Positions 43,497-52,115 of a stretch of DNA of 64,000 nucleotides are shown here, piece by piece (the stretch's first letter is position 1; the number at the start of each line of letters is the position of its first letter). Source of the stretch: Actinoalloteichus hoggarensis (GTDB taxonomy: Bacteria; Actinomycetota; Actinomycetes; Mycobacteriales; Pseudonocardiaceae); assembly GCF_002234535.1 (NCBI RefSeq), contig NZ_CP022521.1, positions 5,146,001-5,210,000 of the forward strand, given 5' to 3'. The translations under genes and the position numbers were made by a program. The notes beneath the pieces are model-generated. The model worked only from the letters and a program-made list of their open reading frames with translations. It was not told where the DNA came from and ran no database searches.

Positions 43497-44387
43497 TCAG
43501 CCCGCGGCCTTGTCGAACCCCGCCCGGTCGGCGGCGAGGAAGTCGATGATCAGGGCGTTGACCCGCTCCGGTGACTGCCGGTTCACCCAGTGTCCGTTGC
43601 CCTCGAACATCTCCAGCCGCGCGCCCGGAACCTCGGCCGCCGCCGCCACGGTGTGCTTCGGCGCGACGCCCACGTCCTTGTCGCCCTGGATGAAGAGGGT
43701 GGGGCAGGAGATCTCGGCCAGTCTCGGTCGCAGGTCGAGTCTCATCCTCCAGAAGCCGATCGAGCCGTTCTGCCAGTCCGACGCTCCGGCGCCGCCCTCG
43801 TGCACCAGCTGATGCACCTCGTCGACGATCTCCTCGAAGTCGTCCACCGGGCCGGGGACGAGGGTCTTCCTGATCAGTGAGACGACCGCCTCGCGCTTGC
43901 GGAACATCATCGTCGACACACCGGTGGTGAGCCGGGGCATCTTGGCGATCAGCCACAGCAGCTGGTGCACGCCCGGTGGGAACGAGATGATGCCGCCGGG
44001 CGCGATCGGGACGATGTTGCGCACCCGGTCCGGATGCTCGATGGCGTAGGCCAGGGTCATTCCGCCGCCCTGGGACATGCCCACCAGGTTCACCGACTCC
44101 AACCCGAAGTGATCGAGGACGCCGGTGATGCAGCGCAGCATCGTCTGGTGGTCGGCGACGCCTTCCCACTGTCTGCTGCCGCCCTGCTTCGGCCAGTCCA
44201 GGGCGAGGACACGGTGTTCGGCGGCCAGGGCCGGGATGAGGTGCCGCCAGCTGAGCATCGCGTTGTCCATCCCGGCGCCGCTGAGCAGCAGCACCGGCGG
44301 ACCGTGATCGCCCGCCGTGATCACCCGAAGGCGGCCCTCGGGAAACGGCACGTAGGTGCTGTCGTACGGCTCGCGCTTGTCGTTCAT
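43497..44387 (-). CDS. Alpha/beta-fold hydrolase
   Basis: 296 residues, ATGA overlap with the TetR gene. Oxyanion region LLLSGAGMDNAMLSW, nucleophile elbow GMSQGG with S105, acid in LFIQGDKDVGVAP (about D236-D238) and histidine in GNGHWVN (about 268). A lid domain lies between about 125 and 215. Family members are esterases, epoxide hydrolases, haloperoxidases or C-C hydrolases; the substrate cannot be read from sequence. It is co-transcribed with, and so probably a resistance or detoxification target of, the TetR regulator. Confidence 0.9.
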   Translation of the reverse strand: MNDKREPYDSTYVPFPEGRLRVITAGDHGPPVLLLSGAGMDNAMLSWRHLIPALAAEHRVLALDWPKQGGSRQWEGVADHQTMLRCITGVLDHFGLESVNLVGMSQGGGMTLAYAIEHPDRVRNIVPIAPGGIISFPPGVHQLLWLIAKMPRLTTGVSTMMFRKREAVVSLIRKTLVPGPVDDFEEIVDEVHQLVHEGGAGASDWQNGSIGFWRMRLDLRPRLAEISCPTLFIQGDKDVGVAPKHTVAAAAEVPGARLEMFEGNGHWVNRQSPERVNALIIDFLAADRAGFDKAAG

Positions 44388-45082
44388 GTCGATCCCTTCT
44401 CTGCTGTCCGCAACTGGGTCTCCACCCGATCGAGCAGCCGCAGCTGCGCGGTGCGCGCCTCCGTGTCGTCCGAGTCCTCCGTGTCGCCCGCGGGCCGGTC
44501 AAGCCCTCGCCCGACCAGTTCGACGATGACGTCGAGCGCGCCGTCGAGCCGCCGCTGCTCCAGTCCGCCGACCATGGGGCCGACGGAGAGCAGACCGACG
44601 GTCACGGCGCTGAGGGCGAGGCCGACGGCGTCGGCGTCGACGTCGGGGCGGATCGCCCCCGCCCGCTGCAGCTCCGCGACGTAGTCGGTGACCCAGGCCA
44701 GGCGCTGGGCATAGCGGTCGTCGGTGCGGTCGCGGGCGTAGGAGCCCAGGACGTCGGTGGTGCCGTAGAGGAAGGCGTGGACGAGCGGCTCGCCGCGCAG
44801 CGCCTCGATGCCGTACCGGTACACGGCGGCCAGGCCCATCGGCTCGGCGCCCTGCTCGACCCGGGTGCGGACGTCGGCGATGAGCCTGCGGAGACCGCGG
44901 ATCAGCAGCGCGTCGAGCACCGCCTCCTTGCTCGGGTACTCCCGATACATCGCTCCCTTCGCGATCCCCGCGCGCTCGGCGATGTCGGCGACCGTCGTCC
45001 GGTCGTAGCCGCGAGTGCGGATCAACTCCTCGGCGGTGTCGAGGATGACGGCGGAACGGTTCGGAATCAGCGGCCTCGGCAT
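44384..45082 (-). CDS. TetR-family repressor, autoregulated operon leader
   Basis: 232 residues. Helix-turn-helix (about 10-55) with AEELIRTRGYDRTTVADIAERAGIAKGAMYREYPSKEAVLDALL, in outline the canonical TetR pattern. The ligand domain is helical with a long Asp/Glu/Arg-rich tail. A perfect long palindrome (45097-45128) starts 15 bp upstream of the ATG, which strongly implies self-repression. It is followed by the hydrolase gene in an ATGA overlap. The inducer is likely the substrate or product of that hydrolase (inference). Confidence 0.93.
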   Translation of the reverse strand: MPRPLIPNRSAVILDTAEELIRTRGYDRTTVADIAERAGIAKGAMYREYPSKEAVLDALLIRGLRRLIADVRTRVEQGAEPMGLAAVYRYGIEALRGEPLVHAFLYGTTDVLGSYARDRTDDRYAQRLAWVTDYVAELQRAGAIRPDVDADAVGLALSAVTVGLLSVGPMVGGLEQRRLDGALDVIVELVGRGLDRPAGDTEDSDDTEARTAQLRLLDRVETQLRTAEKGST

Positions 45083-45096
45083 CGGCGCCCCCTTTC

Positions 45097-45128
45097 GTAG
45101 TGACCAGATTAGCTTATCTGGTCACTAC
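45097..45128. promoter_or_regulatory. Perfect 32-bp palindromic operator of the TetR/hydrolase operon
   Basis: GTAGTGACCAGAT (45097-45109) and ATCTGGTCACTAC (45116-45128) form 13-bp perfect arms around a 6-nt spacer (TAGCTT). Located 15-46 bp upstream of the TetR ATG at 45082, over the expected promoter. The TGACCAGAT/ATCTGGTCA core is typical of TetR dimers. It could also act on the divergent oxidoreductase gene, which starts at 45354. Confidence 0.85.
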
Positions 45129-45353
45129 AGTGTCCATGCCGGCCGTCACACCTGGTCAGCGGGCCGGTTTTCGCCGCGGCCGACTCGGGCACTCCTGCCC
45201 TGTGCGGGGCGACGGCGCCTTGATCGCGGCTCGCCCGCAGGTGAGCCCACTCCGCCGCTCGACCTCCCGCCGCACCACCCGGCGGCCGGCGCACACCGTC
45301 CGAGGCCGCGGGCGACGAACCAGGACACGAGACGGACCGAGGAGGAGGCGGCG

Positions 45354-45782
45354 ATGACCACGATGACCACCGCGGAGTACGAGAACTTCATCCAGGAGGG
45401 CACCCGGACGGCGAAGATCGCCACGGTGCGCGCGGACGGTCGCCCGCACGTCACCCCAGTGTGGTTCGTGCTGGACGACTCGGACCTGGTGTTCACCACG
45501 AGCGCGCACTCCGCGAAGGGCCACGACCTGCTGCGCACCGGGCAGGCGGCCGTGTGCGTCGAGGATGACGAGCCCCCGTTCTCCTTCGCCGTCGTGGAGG
45601 GCACCGTCACCACCAACGCCGAGCCCGGCGACGTCCTGCACTGGTCGACGCGCAACGCCGCCCGGTACATGGGCGAGGAGCTCGCCGACCAGTACGGCAG
45701 GCTGAACGCGGGCGAGGGAATGATGACCGTGCGCCTCACTCCCACCAAGATCATCGCCGAGAAGGACCTGACGAACGTCTGA
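45354..45782 (+). CDS. PPOX-class split-barrel oxidoreductase (F420/FMN-binding)
   Basis: 142 residues; ATG 45354 follows GAGGAGGAGG. The pattern TRTAKIATVRADGRPHVTPVWFV, LVFTTSAHSAKGHDLLR, EDDEPPFSFAVVEG and the late GMMTVRLTPTKI is that of the pyridoxamine-5'-phosphate-oxidase-like family, more exactly the actinobacterial F420-dependent group. These enzymes reduce small substrates such as quinones, biliverdin or coumarin-like compounds with reduced F420. The exact cofactor needs testing. Divergent from the TetR/hydrolase operon. Confidence 0.9.
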   Translation: MTTMTTAEYENFIQEGTRTAKIATVRADGRPHVTPVWFVLDDSDLVFTTSAHSAKGHDLLRTGQAAVCVEDDEPPFSFAVVEGTVTTNAEPGDVLHWSTRNAARYMGEELADQYGRLNAGEGMMTVRLTPTKIIAEKDLTNV

Positions 45783-45959
45783 GCGGGCGGCGCGCCGGTC
45801 GCCGATCCGGGGCGGAGACCGACGCCGTCGGCGGCCTGGGCCGTCCCCTCGCCGACGCCGTGCCCGGCGATCTCGCGGCAGCGCCCGTCGGCGCAGGTCG
45901 GCGCCGTTCGCGCGCCCGACCGGCGAGGAGATTCCGACCGGCGGGCCGGGCCGCTTACA

Positions 45960-47021
45960 GTGTTCGACGGCGACGATGCCGGCGGCGAAGGGACGGATCG
46001 GTTGGTCGAGGGCGTACGGCGGGTGTCGATGGCCGACGTCGCGCGGCTGGCGGGCGTGTCCTCGCAGACCGTGTCGAGAGTGTCCAACGGACACCCCAGT
46101 GTCACGGAGTCGACGCGACGCCAGGTGGTACGAGCGATGCAGGAGCTGGGCTATCGGCCCAACAGCGCCGCCCGTGCCCTCAAGCGCGGCGAGTTCCGCA
46201 CGATCGGGGTCATCCTCTTCACGCTGTCCAGCACCGGCAACGTCCGCACGCTGGAGGCGATCTCGGCGTCCGCCGCGCAGGAGGGCTACGCCGTCACCCT
46301 CCTGCCGGTGAGCGTGCCGACGCAGGCCGGGATGCACGGGGCCTTCACCCGCCTCGGTGAGCTGGCGGTGGACGCGATCATCGTCATCATGGAGGTCCAC
46401 CTGCTGGACGCGGCGACGGTGGACCTGCCACGCGACGTGCCGATCGTGGTCGCCCAGTCGGGCGAGGACGACCTCTACCGCATCGTCGACACCGACCAGG
46501 TCGGCGGGACACGAGACGCGGTACACCACCTGCTCGACCTGGGTCACCGCACCGTCTGGCATCTCGCCGGGCCCGACGAGTCCTTCGCGGCGCGCCGCCG
46601 GGCCTCGGCCTGGGAACAGGCGCTGCGTGAAGAGGACCGCGCCGTCCCGCCGCTGGTCCGAGGCGACTGGACGGCCGACTCCGGCTATCGGGCCGGGCTG
46701 CGGCTGGCGGCGGAACCCGACTGCACCGCGATCTTCGCCGCCAACGATCAGATGGCGCTCGGTCTGCTCCGCGCTCTGCACGAGGCCGGGCGGCCGGTGC
46801 CCGCGGCGGTCAGCGTCGTCGGCTTCGACGACATCCCCGACGCCGGCTCCTTCCTCCCGCCGCTGACCACGATCCACCAGGACTTCACCGAGGTCGGCCG
46901 CAGGCTCGTCACGGACGCGCTGCGTCAGATGCGCGGCGAGCCCGTCGCGCACAGCAGGACACTGGTGCCCACCCGTCTCGTGCTGCGTCAAAGCACCGCG
47001 CCGCCCGCCGGTCAGTCCTGA
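45960..47021 (+). CDS. LacI-family transcriptional regulator
   Basis: 353 residues from GTG 45960. A TTG at 46002 (AAGGGA eight bases upstream) or the ATG at 46029 would still keep the whole DNA-binding domain. Helix-turn-helix MADVARLAGVSSQTVSRVSNG followed by hinge ALKRGEFRTIGVILF, then a periplasmic-binding-protein-like domain (about 85-345) with IFAANDQMALGLLRAL and VVGFDDIPDAGSFLPPLTTI. It is a sugar-responsive regulator. Neither sugar locus is directly attached; it ends 250 bp from, and converges on, the DeoR/LacI hybrid gene. Its targets may be the heparinase or galactan genes or lie elsewhere. Confidence 0.9.
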   Translation: MFDGDDAGGEGTDRLVEGVRRVSMADVARLAGVSSQTVSRVSNGHPSVTESTRRQVVRAMQELGYRPNSAARALKRGEFRTIGVILFTLSSTGNVRTLEAISASAAQEGYAVTLLPVSVPTQAGMHGAFTRLGELAVDAIIVIMEVHLLDAATVDLPRDVPIVVAQSGEDDLYRIVDTDQVGGTRDAVHHLLDLGHRTVWHLAGPDESFAARRRASAWEQALREEDRAVPPLVRGDWTADSGYRAGLRLAAEPDCTAIFAANDQMALGLLRALHEAGRPVPAAVSVVGFDDIPDAGSFLPPLTTIHQDFTEVGRRLVTDALRQMRGEPVAHSRTLVPTRLVLRQSTAPPAGQS

Positions 47022-47200
47022 TCGGAGCCGTGACCGCGGGCGGCGGGCACGATCTCGACGCCCAGGCAGACACGCGCCCCTCGGGCCGAGACGCCGCTCG
47101 ACGACCATCGGCGGAGGTGCCCGCCCCGGATCCTCGTCGCAGCGCCGTCCCCTCCCGGCCGGGACACACCGCGGCCGAGTGCGGCGCGCGGCAGGCCGGC

Positions 47201-47226
47201 GGGCGCCACGGTCGGTGCCGGCGCCC
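47201..47226. terminator. Hairpin between the two convergent regulators
   Basis: GGGCGCC (47201-47207) and GGCGCCC (47220-47226) around a 12-nt loop, in the 250-bp gap between LacI and the hybrid regulator. 7-bp arms only; a modest candidate for a shared terminator. Confidence 0.35.
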
Positions 47227-47271
47227 CCGCGGCAGGACCGGGTGACGTCTTCGTTCCCGCCGACGGCATAC

Positions 47272-48363
47272 CTAGGGTGCCCGTCCCCCGCAGGACTCCC
47301 GCACCTCCAACGTGGGCCACAGCTCCACCCGGTGCACCGGGCGCATCGCACCCTCGGCCGCCCGCGCCAGCGCCAGTTCGGCGGCGAGCCTGCCGAGACG
47401 ATGCTTCTGCGGCCGGACCGCCGTCAGCGGCGGGTCGGACGCGGCGGCCACCTCGTCGTCATAGGACACCACCGCGAGTTCACCGGGCACGTCGATGCCC
47501 AGGAAACGAGCGCGTTCCAGCATTCCGACCGCCTCACGATCGGAGTGCACGAGCATGGCGCGGACGTCGTCGCGACGGCAGCCGCGCAACACGTCGTCGT
47601 AGGTGGCGGGCCAGCCGGGCGTGCCGTACGCGGGAACCTCGACGTCGATCGACTCCGCGCAGGGCAGCCCGAGTTCGGCCGTGGTGTCCCGCCAGCCGGT
47701 GCGCAGCGCACGACTGGTGGGGCTCGACCGAGAGGTCACCAGCGCCACGGAGCGATGTCCGAGGGTCACCAGATGTCGGACGGCGAGCCCCGCGCCCATG
47801 GCATGCGCGGTCGTGGCGGCGTCGAGCGCCAGCGTCGGCAGCTCCGGGGGCGGGCGGCGCTCGACCAGCACGATCGACGCGGCCAGCCCGCCCAGCCAGC
47901 GCAGCAGCTCCCGCCCGGCGTCGCCGGAGACGACCGGGGCGACCAGCAGCGTCTTCACCCCTCGGTCCAGCAGGTCGGCGATCTGCCTGCGGTCCTCGCC
48001 GGGCTGGTAGTGGGTCACCCGCATCACCAGCCTGCCGTCGGCGGCGGCGACGGCGGCCTGTGCGCCCTGGATGACGTGCGGCCAGTAGTACTCCACCGAG
48101 GGCACGACCATCCCCACGGCGGTCCGGAGCACCGTGCCGCCGAAGACCGAGCCGCGATGTCCGCTGTCCTGGCTGCCGCGCCGAGGCAGGGTGATCCCGC
48201 CGTGCACCCGGACCACCAGACCGCGATCGGCCAGGGCGGTGACGTCGCGCCGCACCGTGACGGCGGAGACGCCCAGCAGGGTGACGAGCTCGGCCAGGCG
48301 GGCCCCGCCCCGGCGGCGGACGAAGGCGAGGACGGCGTCCTGCCGCTGAGCCGCCAACGTCAT
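47272..48363 (-). CDS. Hybrid regulator: DeoR-type helix-turn-helix with LacI-type sugar-binding domain
   Basis: 363 residues from ATG 48363, set by the ATGA overlap with the heparinase gene. The N-terminus (QRQDAVLAFVRRRGGARLAEL, then LLGVSAVTVRRDVTALADRGLVVRVHGG) is a DeoR-type winged helix, not the LacI helix-turn-helix. From about residue 80 it is a LacI/GalR-type periplasmic-binding domain (GMVVPSVEYYWPHVIQGAQ, MLVHSDREAVGMLERARFLGI, VVSYDDEVAAASDPPLTAVRP). It probably binds a sugar or oligosaccharide released by the heparinase locus and controls that locus, being its last minus-strand gene. Confidence 0.88.
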   Translation of the reverse strand: MTLAAQRQDAVLAFVRRRGGARLAELVTLLGVSAVTVRRDVTALADRGLVVRVHGGITLPRRGSQDSGHRGSVFGGTVLRTAVGMVVPSVEYYWPHVIQGAQAAVAAADGRLVMRVTHYQPGEDRRQIADLLDRGVKTLLVAPVVSGDAGRELLRWLGGLAASIVLVERRPPPELPTLALDAATTAHAMGAGLAVRHLVTLGHRSVALVTSRSSPTSRALRTGWRDTTAELGLPCAESIDVEVPAYGTPGWPATYDDVLRGCRRDDVRAMLVHSDREAVGMLERARFLGIDVPGELAVVSYDDEVAAASDPPLTAVRPQKHRLGRLAAELALARAAEGAMRPVHRVELWPTLEVRESCGGRAP

Positions 48364-50687
48364 GACGCCGCCGCCAGCCGAACACGCGCGGCGGTCACCG
48401 TCGAGGAGACCGCGCCCAGCGTCAGTCTGGTGAGCTGTGCACCCCACGAGGCACGCAGCAGCGGATCGTCCAGCGGCCTGCGCTCCACCTCGGCGACCAG
48501 CAGCGTCGGGTCCCAGCTCACCAGCAGCGCCCGCCCCGAGGCCGGCGTCACGATCGCCCGCCCGGAGGCGAGCTCGACGGTCCCCGCGAGGACGTGCCGC
48601 AGCAGCACCGGGGCGCCCGCCGCCGACTCCCAGGAATCGTCGATCACCACGTGGGCCTCTTCCCGACCGGTCGCCCGAATCAGCCGGATCGACCGCGACC
48701 AGCGGGCGAGCAGTCCGGCGGGATAGACGCCCGCCAGTTCGGCGTGCAGCGCGGTGGTCCGCTCGGTCCGCTCGACGGCGACGTCGCGCGCCGCGTGCTC
48801 GGCCCCGGCCGGCTGGGCGGCACCGGGCTCGGGGACGTTGTGCCATTCGCTGCGCAGGGGCCAGGCGTCGTAGCGGTTCGCGCCGAAGCTGCCCGCGGTG
48901 TAGGTGGGCTGCCCGACGTCCACGATCAGCGGCGTTCCGTCGAGCGCGACCCAGTACGACCCGACGTCGAGGTGGTTGTGCCGTTCGCCGTTGTGGCCCG
49001 CCTTCGCGGCCAGCGTCAGGCCGCGGGTGGTACCCGCCGTCTCGCGGGCGACGAGCACCTGCACCCGGGGCAGCCAGTCGTCTCGGCTCAGCCAGGAGCC
49101 CCGATCGCCGTCTGGGTCGGGTCCAGGGAGGTTCGACGCCGGAAGATCCCGACCTGCGGCGGAGTCGAGCCCTGAGAGATCGACCCCTGGAAGGTGCGGC
49201 TCCGCGAGATCCGTCCCCCGGTGATCCGCACCGGCGAGATCGGTCCGGGTGGCGCCGACGGCGTCATGGCCGGCACTCGGCCGTCTCACGTCCGCGCCGC
49301 CCACCCCGGCCGCGCCCGGCCCTGCCACCTCAGGCGCCACCACATCAGGCCCTATCGCATCAGGTCCCCACGCCCCCGGCTCCGATCGACTCACAGGCGT
49401 TCGGTCCGCCTCGCCGGGCTGTACTGCCCGGCGACTCGGTTCCACCGGGCCCGCGGTCGCCCGCGCGGCCGTGTGCGCCGCCCGCCACTCCTCGTCGACG
49501 AGCCCGACCAGCGCGCTGCCCAGACCCGCCTCCGGACGGACCGCGAGCGGGTCCCGACCGCCTCGGGCCGCCGCGTGGTCCCGGACGGCTGCGTCGGACA
49601 GCGTCCGCCCCCATCGGTGGGCGAGATGCCAGGGCTGTGTCCCGGACAGCAGCGCCGGCCCGTCCCCGGCGTTGACGTACCAGAGCCCGCCGAGATGCAT
49701 GCGATGCGGGAACCGAGCGAGCCGCCCCAGGATCGGCAGCCTCCTGGCGTCCAACGTCGGACCGCCCACCGCGGCGAGCAGTTCGAGCGACTCCCACAGT
49801 CGCCCCGCCCCGTGCCACCAGTACGCCACGCCCTCGTCGATCCCGCCGTCGTCCGGCAGCGCGGCGAGGAACCGGTCGAGTCCGGACAGGACGAGCCGCA
49901 GCACGGCGGCCTGCTCGCCGGGATCGTCGATCACCGTGACGGCGGCGATCACCACGGCGCTGTGAATCCAGGCGTTCCAGTTGTCGGCGGGTCGGTCCAG
50001 TCCCAGCCACGGCCAGTCCCGCCTGGTCGTGAAGGGTGTCAGGAGCCGCGACCGCACCTCGCGGCGGATGCGGCGACGCAGGCCCGGCACGCGGACGTCG
50101 AGGTGCGGGCCGAGGACGTGATCCGCCCAGGCGAGGAGGCCGCCGACCTCGGCGGCACCGAGATCGAGGTACGGGTCGTCCGGGTCGGGCAGCACCTCCC
50201 GGCGGGCCGCGGTGTGCGCGTCGTGCGGCGCCCAGCACCACGTGCTCATCTCGCACAGGGCCGTGATCCCGTCCGCCGCGGCATCGAGGTCGGGGACGGC
50301 GTCGGGCGGCGCGTCGGCCGCGGCGTGCTCGCCGGAGAGCACGGCTGCCAGCGTGACCGCCGCCGTCCTCGTCCGCAGCTCCCGTGCCGCGTCCTCATGC
50401 GCCGTGCGGTTGCCGTCGCGGAACGATCGGGCCCAGTCGGAGGCGCGCAGCACCGGGGCAGGCCGGGCGCGCCACCGGGCCGCGAGCCGCAGCAGGCCGT
50501 CCCGGGTCCGCGCGTCGACGGCGTCCCAGACGCCGCGATCGGTGACCGGCGGAACGGGCAGCCGGGCCTTGGCGTCGCGCAGCACCAGGGCGACGGGGTC
50601 GGGACCATCCCCGACCGCCTGCCCGCGGCCGTCGTCGACGGCCGCCGCCGCGCCGGTGAGCAACCCGGTGAGAGGGCCTTCGGTCAC
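48360..50687 (-). CDS. Heparinase II/III-family polysaccharide lyase
   Basis: 775 residues from GTG 50687, chosen because AGGAG lies six bases upstream; an ATG at 50726 has no such site. N-terminal (alpha/alpha) toroid domain (about 30-400) with YWWHGAGRLWESLELL, WNAWIHSAVV and LWYVNAGDGPALLSG. A beta-sandwich domain follows with the family hallmark HNGERHNHLDVGSYWV (about 590-605) and TYTAGSFGANRYDAWPLR. A Gly/Asp/Ala-rich segment of about 110 residues (about 440-555) is inserted between them. No signal peptide, so it would act on imported oligosaccharides, cleaving uronate-type glycosidic bonds by beta-elimination. Substrate unproven. Confidence 0.85.
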   Translation of the reverse strand: MTEGPLTGLLTGAAAAVDDGRGQAVGDGPDPVALVLRDAKARLPVPPVTDRGVWDAVDARTRDGLLRLAARWRARPAPVLRASDWARSFRDGNRTAHEDAARELRTRTAAVTLAAVLSGEHAAADAPPDAVPDLDAAADGITALCEMSTWCWAPHDAHTAARREVLPDPDDPYLDLGAAEVGGLLAWADHVLGPHLDVRVPGLRRRIRREVRSRLLTPFTTRRDWPWLGLDRPADNWNAWIHSAVVIAAVTVIDDPGEQAAVLRLVLSGLDRFLAALPDDGGIDEGVAYWWHGAGRLWESLELLAAVGGPTLDARRLPILGRLARFPHRMHLGGLWYVNAGDGPALLSGTQPWHLAHRWGRTLSDAAVRDHAAARGGRDPLAVRPEAGLGSALVGLVDEEWRAAHTAARATAGPVEPSRRAVQPGEADRTPVSRSEPGAWGPDAIGPDVVAPEVAGPGAAGVGGADVRRPSAGHDAVGATRTDLAGADHRGTDLAEPHLPGVDLSGLDSAAGRDLPASNLPGPDPDGDRGSWLSRDDWLPRVQVLVARETAGTTRGLTLAAKAGHNGERHNHLDVGSYWVALDGTPLIVDVGQPTYTAGSFGANRYDAWPLRSEWHNVPEPGAAQPAGAEHAARDVAVERTERTTALHAELAGVYPAGLLARWSRSIRLIRATGREEAHVVIDDSWESAAGAPVLLRHVLAGTVELASGRAIVTPASGRALLVSWDPTLLVAEVERRPLDDPLLRASWGAQLTRLTLGAVSSTVTAARVRLAAAS

Positions 50688-50696
50688 TTTCGCTCC

Positions 50697-50731
50697 TGAT
50701 CGATCGTGATCGGTTCTGGCCACCATGATTG
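50697..50731. promoter_or_regulatory. TGATCG direct repeats in the heparinase/binding-protein control region
   Basis: TGATCG at 50697-50702 and 50707-50712, ten base pairs apart, with TGATTG at 50726-50731. They lie between the divergent starts at 50687 and 50790. One helical turn spacing suits a DeoR-type regulator, which frequently binds direct repeats. Low information content, so treat as a candidate only. Confidence 0.3.
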
Positions 50732-50789
50732 ACCGCGAACGATTTCACACGATGAGGTGACGCAGGTAACTGCCAGAAGGGAATCAGCA

Positions 50790-52115
50790 ATGGGGCTTGA
50801 TACCGGCTGGTCGCGCCGCGCCTTCCTCCGCGCCTCGGCCCGCACCGCCGTCGCCGTCTCGGGCGGGTCACTGCTCGCGGGCTGCGCCACCTCGACGAGC
50901 GCGCCGCCCGGAGCCACCACCGTGCGGCTGTGGTCCTGGTTGACCGGGATGGACCGCTACGTCGCGGCGTTCAACGCCGCCCAGCGCGAGGTGCACGTGG
51001 AGCTGAGCGTGCTGGCCGCGGGCCTGTCCGGCGGGTACGCGCAACAGACGAACGCCATCCGAGCGCACAACGCGCCCGACATCCTGCATGTCGAATACCA
51101 GGGTTTGATCCAGATCCTGGCTACCGGCGGCCTGCGCGACATCACCGAGGACGTCGCCGACCTCGCCGACGGCTACTCGTCCGCCGCCTGGCAGGCCGTG
51201 CGGCCCGACGGCCGGACCTGGGCGGTGCCGATGGACATGGCCCCGATGGCCTTCTACTACCGCAAGGACCTCTTCGACGAGGCCGGTCTGCCCGTGCCGC
51301 GCACCTGGGAGGAGTTCCGGGACGCCGCCGAGGCGATCCGCGCGCTCGACCCCGCCGCACGCATCACGACGTTCCCGCTCAACGACGGCTCCTTCTTCGC
51401 CGGGATGTCCTGGCAGGCGGGCGACCCGTGGTGGTCGATCGACGGCGACACCTGGGTGGTCGACGTCGCGGGCGAGGGGACGCTGCGCACCGGGGCGTAC
51501 TGGCAGGACCTCATCACCGCCGACCTGGTGGGCAGCGGGGCGACCGGCACCCAGGACTGGATCGCGGCCATGCACGAGGGACGGCTCTGGGGTCTGCTCG
51601 GCGCGTCCTGGAGCGTCGGCACGCTGCAGAAGTCCATCCCCGACGATCGCGGACGCTGGGCCGTGACCACCATGCCCACCTGGGGCGACGACCTCGCCAA
51701 CGGCATCCAGGGCGGCACGGCGTTCGGCGTCTCCCGCGAGAGCGCGGTGCCGGAGGCGGCGATGACGTTCCTGCGGTGGCTGAGCACCGACCCCGAGGTG
51801 CCGCGCATCGGGTCCGAGTTCACCTCGCCGTTCCCCGCCTACCTGCCCAACCGCGAGGTGGCCAGGGGCTTGGCACCCGGCGACTACTTCGTCGGCGACC
51901 CGGTGTACGACGTGCTGGACGAGGCCGACTCCCGCGTGCCCGACTGGACGTGGGGCCCGAACGCCCTCGGTCTCTTCTCGACGGTGGCCGACGCCTTCGG
52001 CGGAGTCACCACCGGACGCACCACCATCCCCGAGGCGTTGGCGGGCGTGCAGGCCGCCGCCGTGGCGGGCATGCGCGACCGGGGCCTGTCGGTCCGCGAG
52101 CGGGGGCGGTCATGA
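50790..52115 (+). CDS. Carbohydrate ABC importer substrate-binding lipoprotein with Tat signal
   Basis: 441 residues from ATG 50790 (AGAAGGGA upstream). Twin-arginine motif SRRAFLR at about 8-14 and lipobox LLAGCA (Cys about 34). Family-1 extracellular binding protein: TTVRLWSWLTGMDRYVAAFNAAQREVHVEL in outline, MDMAPMAFYYRKDLFDEAGLPVPRTWEEF, and a late FTSPFPAYLPN. Tat export suggests folding before secretion. First gene of the plus-strand transport operon; ends by ATGA overlap with the first permease. It probably binds an uronate-containing oligosaccharide made by an extracellular lyase. Confidence 0.92.
   Translation: MGLDTGWSRRAFLRASARTAVAVSGGSLLAGCATSTSAPPGATTVRLWSWLTGMDRYVAAFNAAQREVHVELSVLAAGLSGGYAQQTNAIRAHNAPDILHVEYQGLIQILATGGLRDITEDVADLADGYSSAAWQAVRPDGRTWAVPMDMAPMAFYYRKDLFDEAGLPVPRTWEEFRDAAEAIRALDPAARITTFPLNDGSFFAGMSWQAGDPWWSIDGDTWVVDVAGEGTLRTGAYWQDLITADLVGSGATGTQDWIAAMHEGRLWGLLGASWSVGTLQKSIPDDRGRWAVTTMPTWGDDLANGIQGGTAFGVSRESAVPEAAMTFLRWLSTDPEVPRIGSEFTSPFPAYLPNREVARGLAPGDYFVGDPVYDVLDEADSRVPDWTWGPNALGLFSTVADAFGGVTTGRTTIPEALAGVQAAAVAGMRDRGLSVRERGRS

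Noticed and set aside
48364-48846. Longer start for the DeoR/LacI hybrid regulator
   Set aside because: The added part is antisense-like to the same-strand heparinase gene in another frame and Arg-rich; the ATGA overlap at 48360-48363 gives a natural start.
50688-50726. ATG start for the heparinase gene at 50726
   Set aside because: GTG 50687 has AGGAG six bases upstream, while the ATG has none and would put coding sequence over the promoter repeats.
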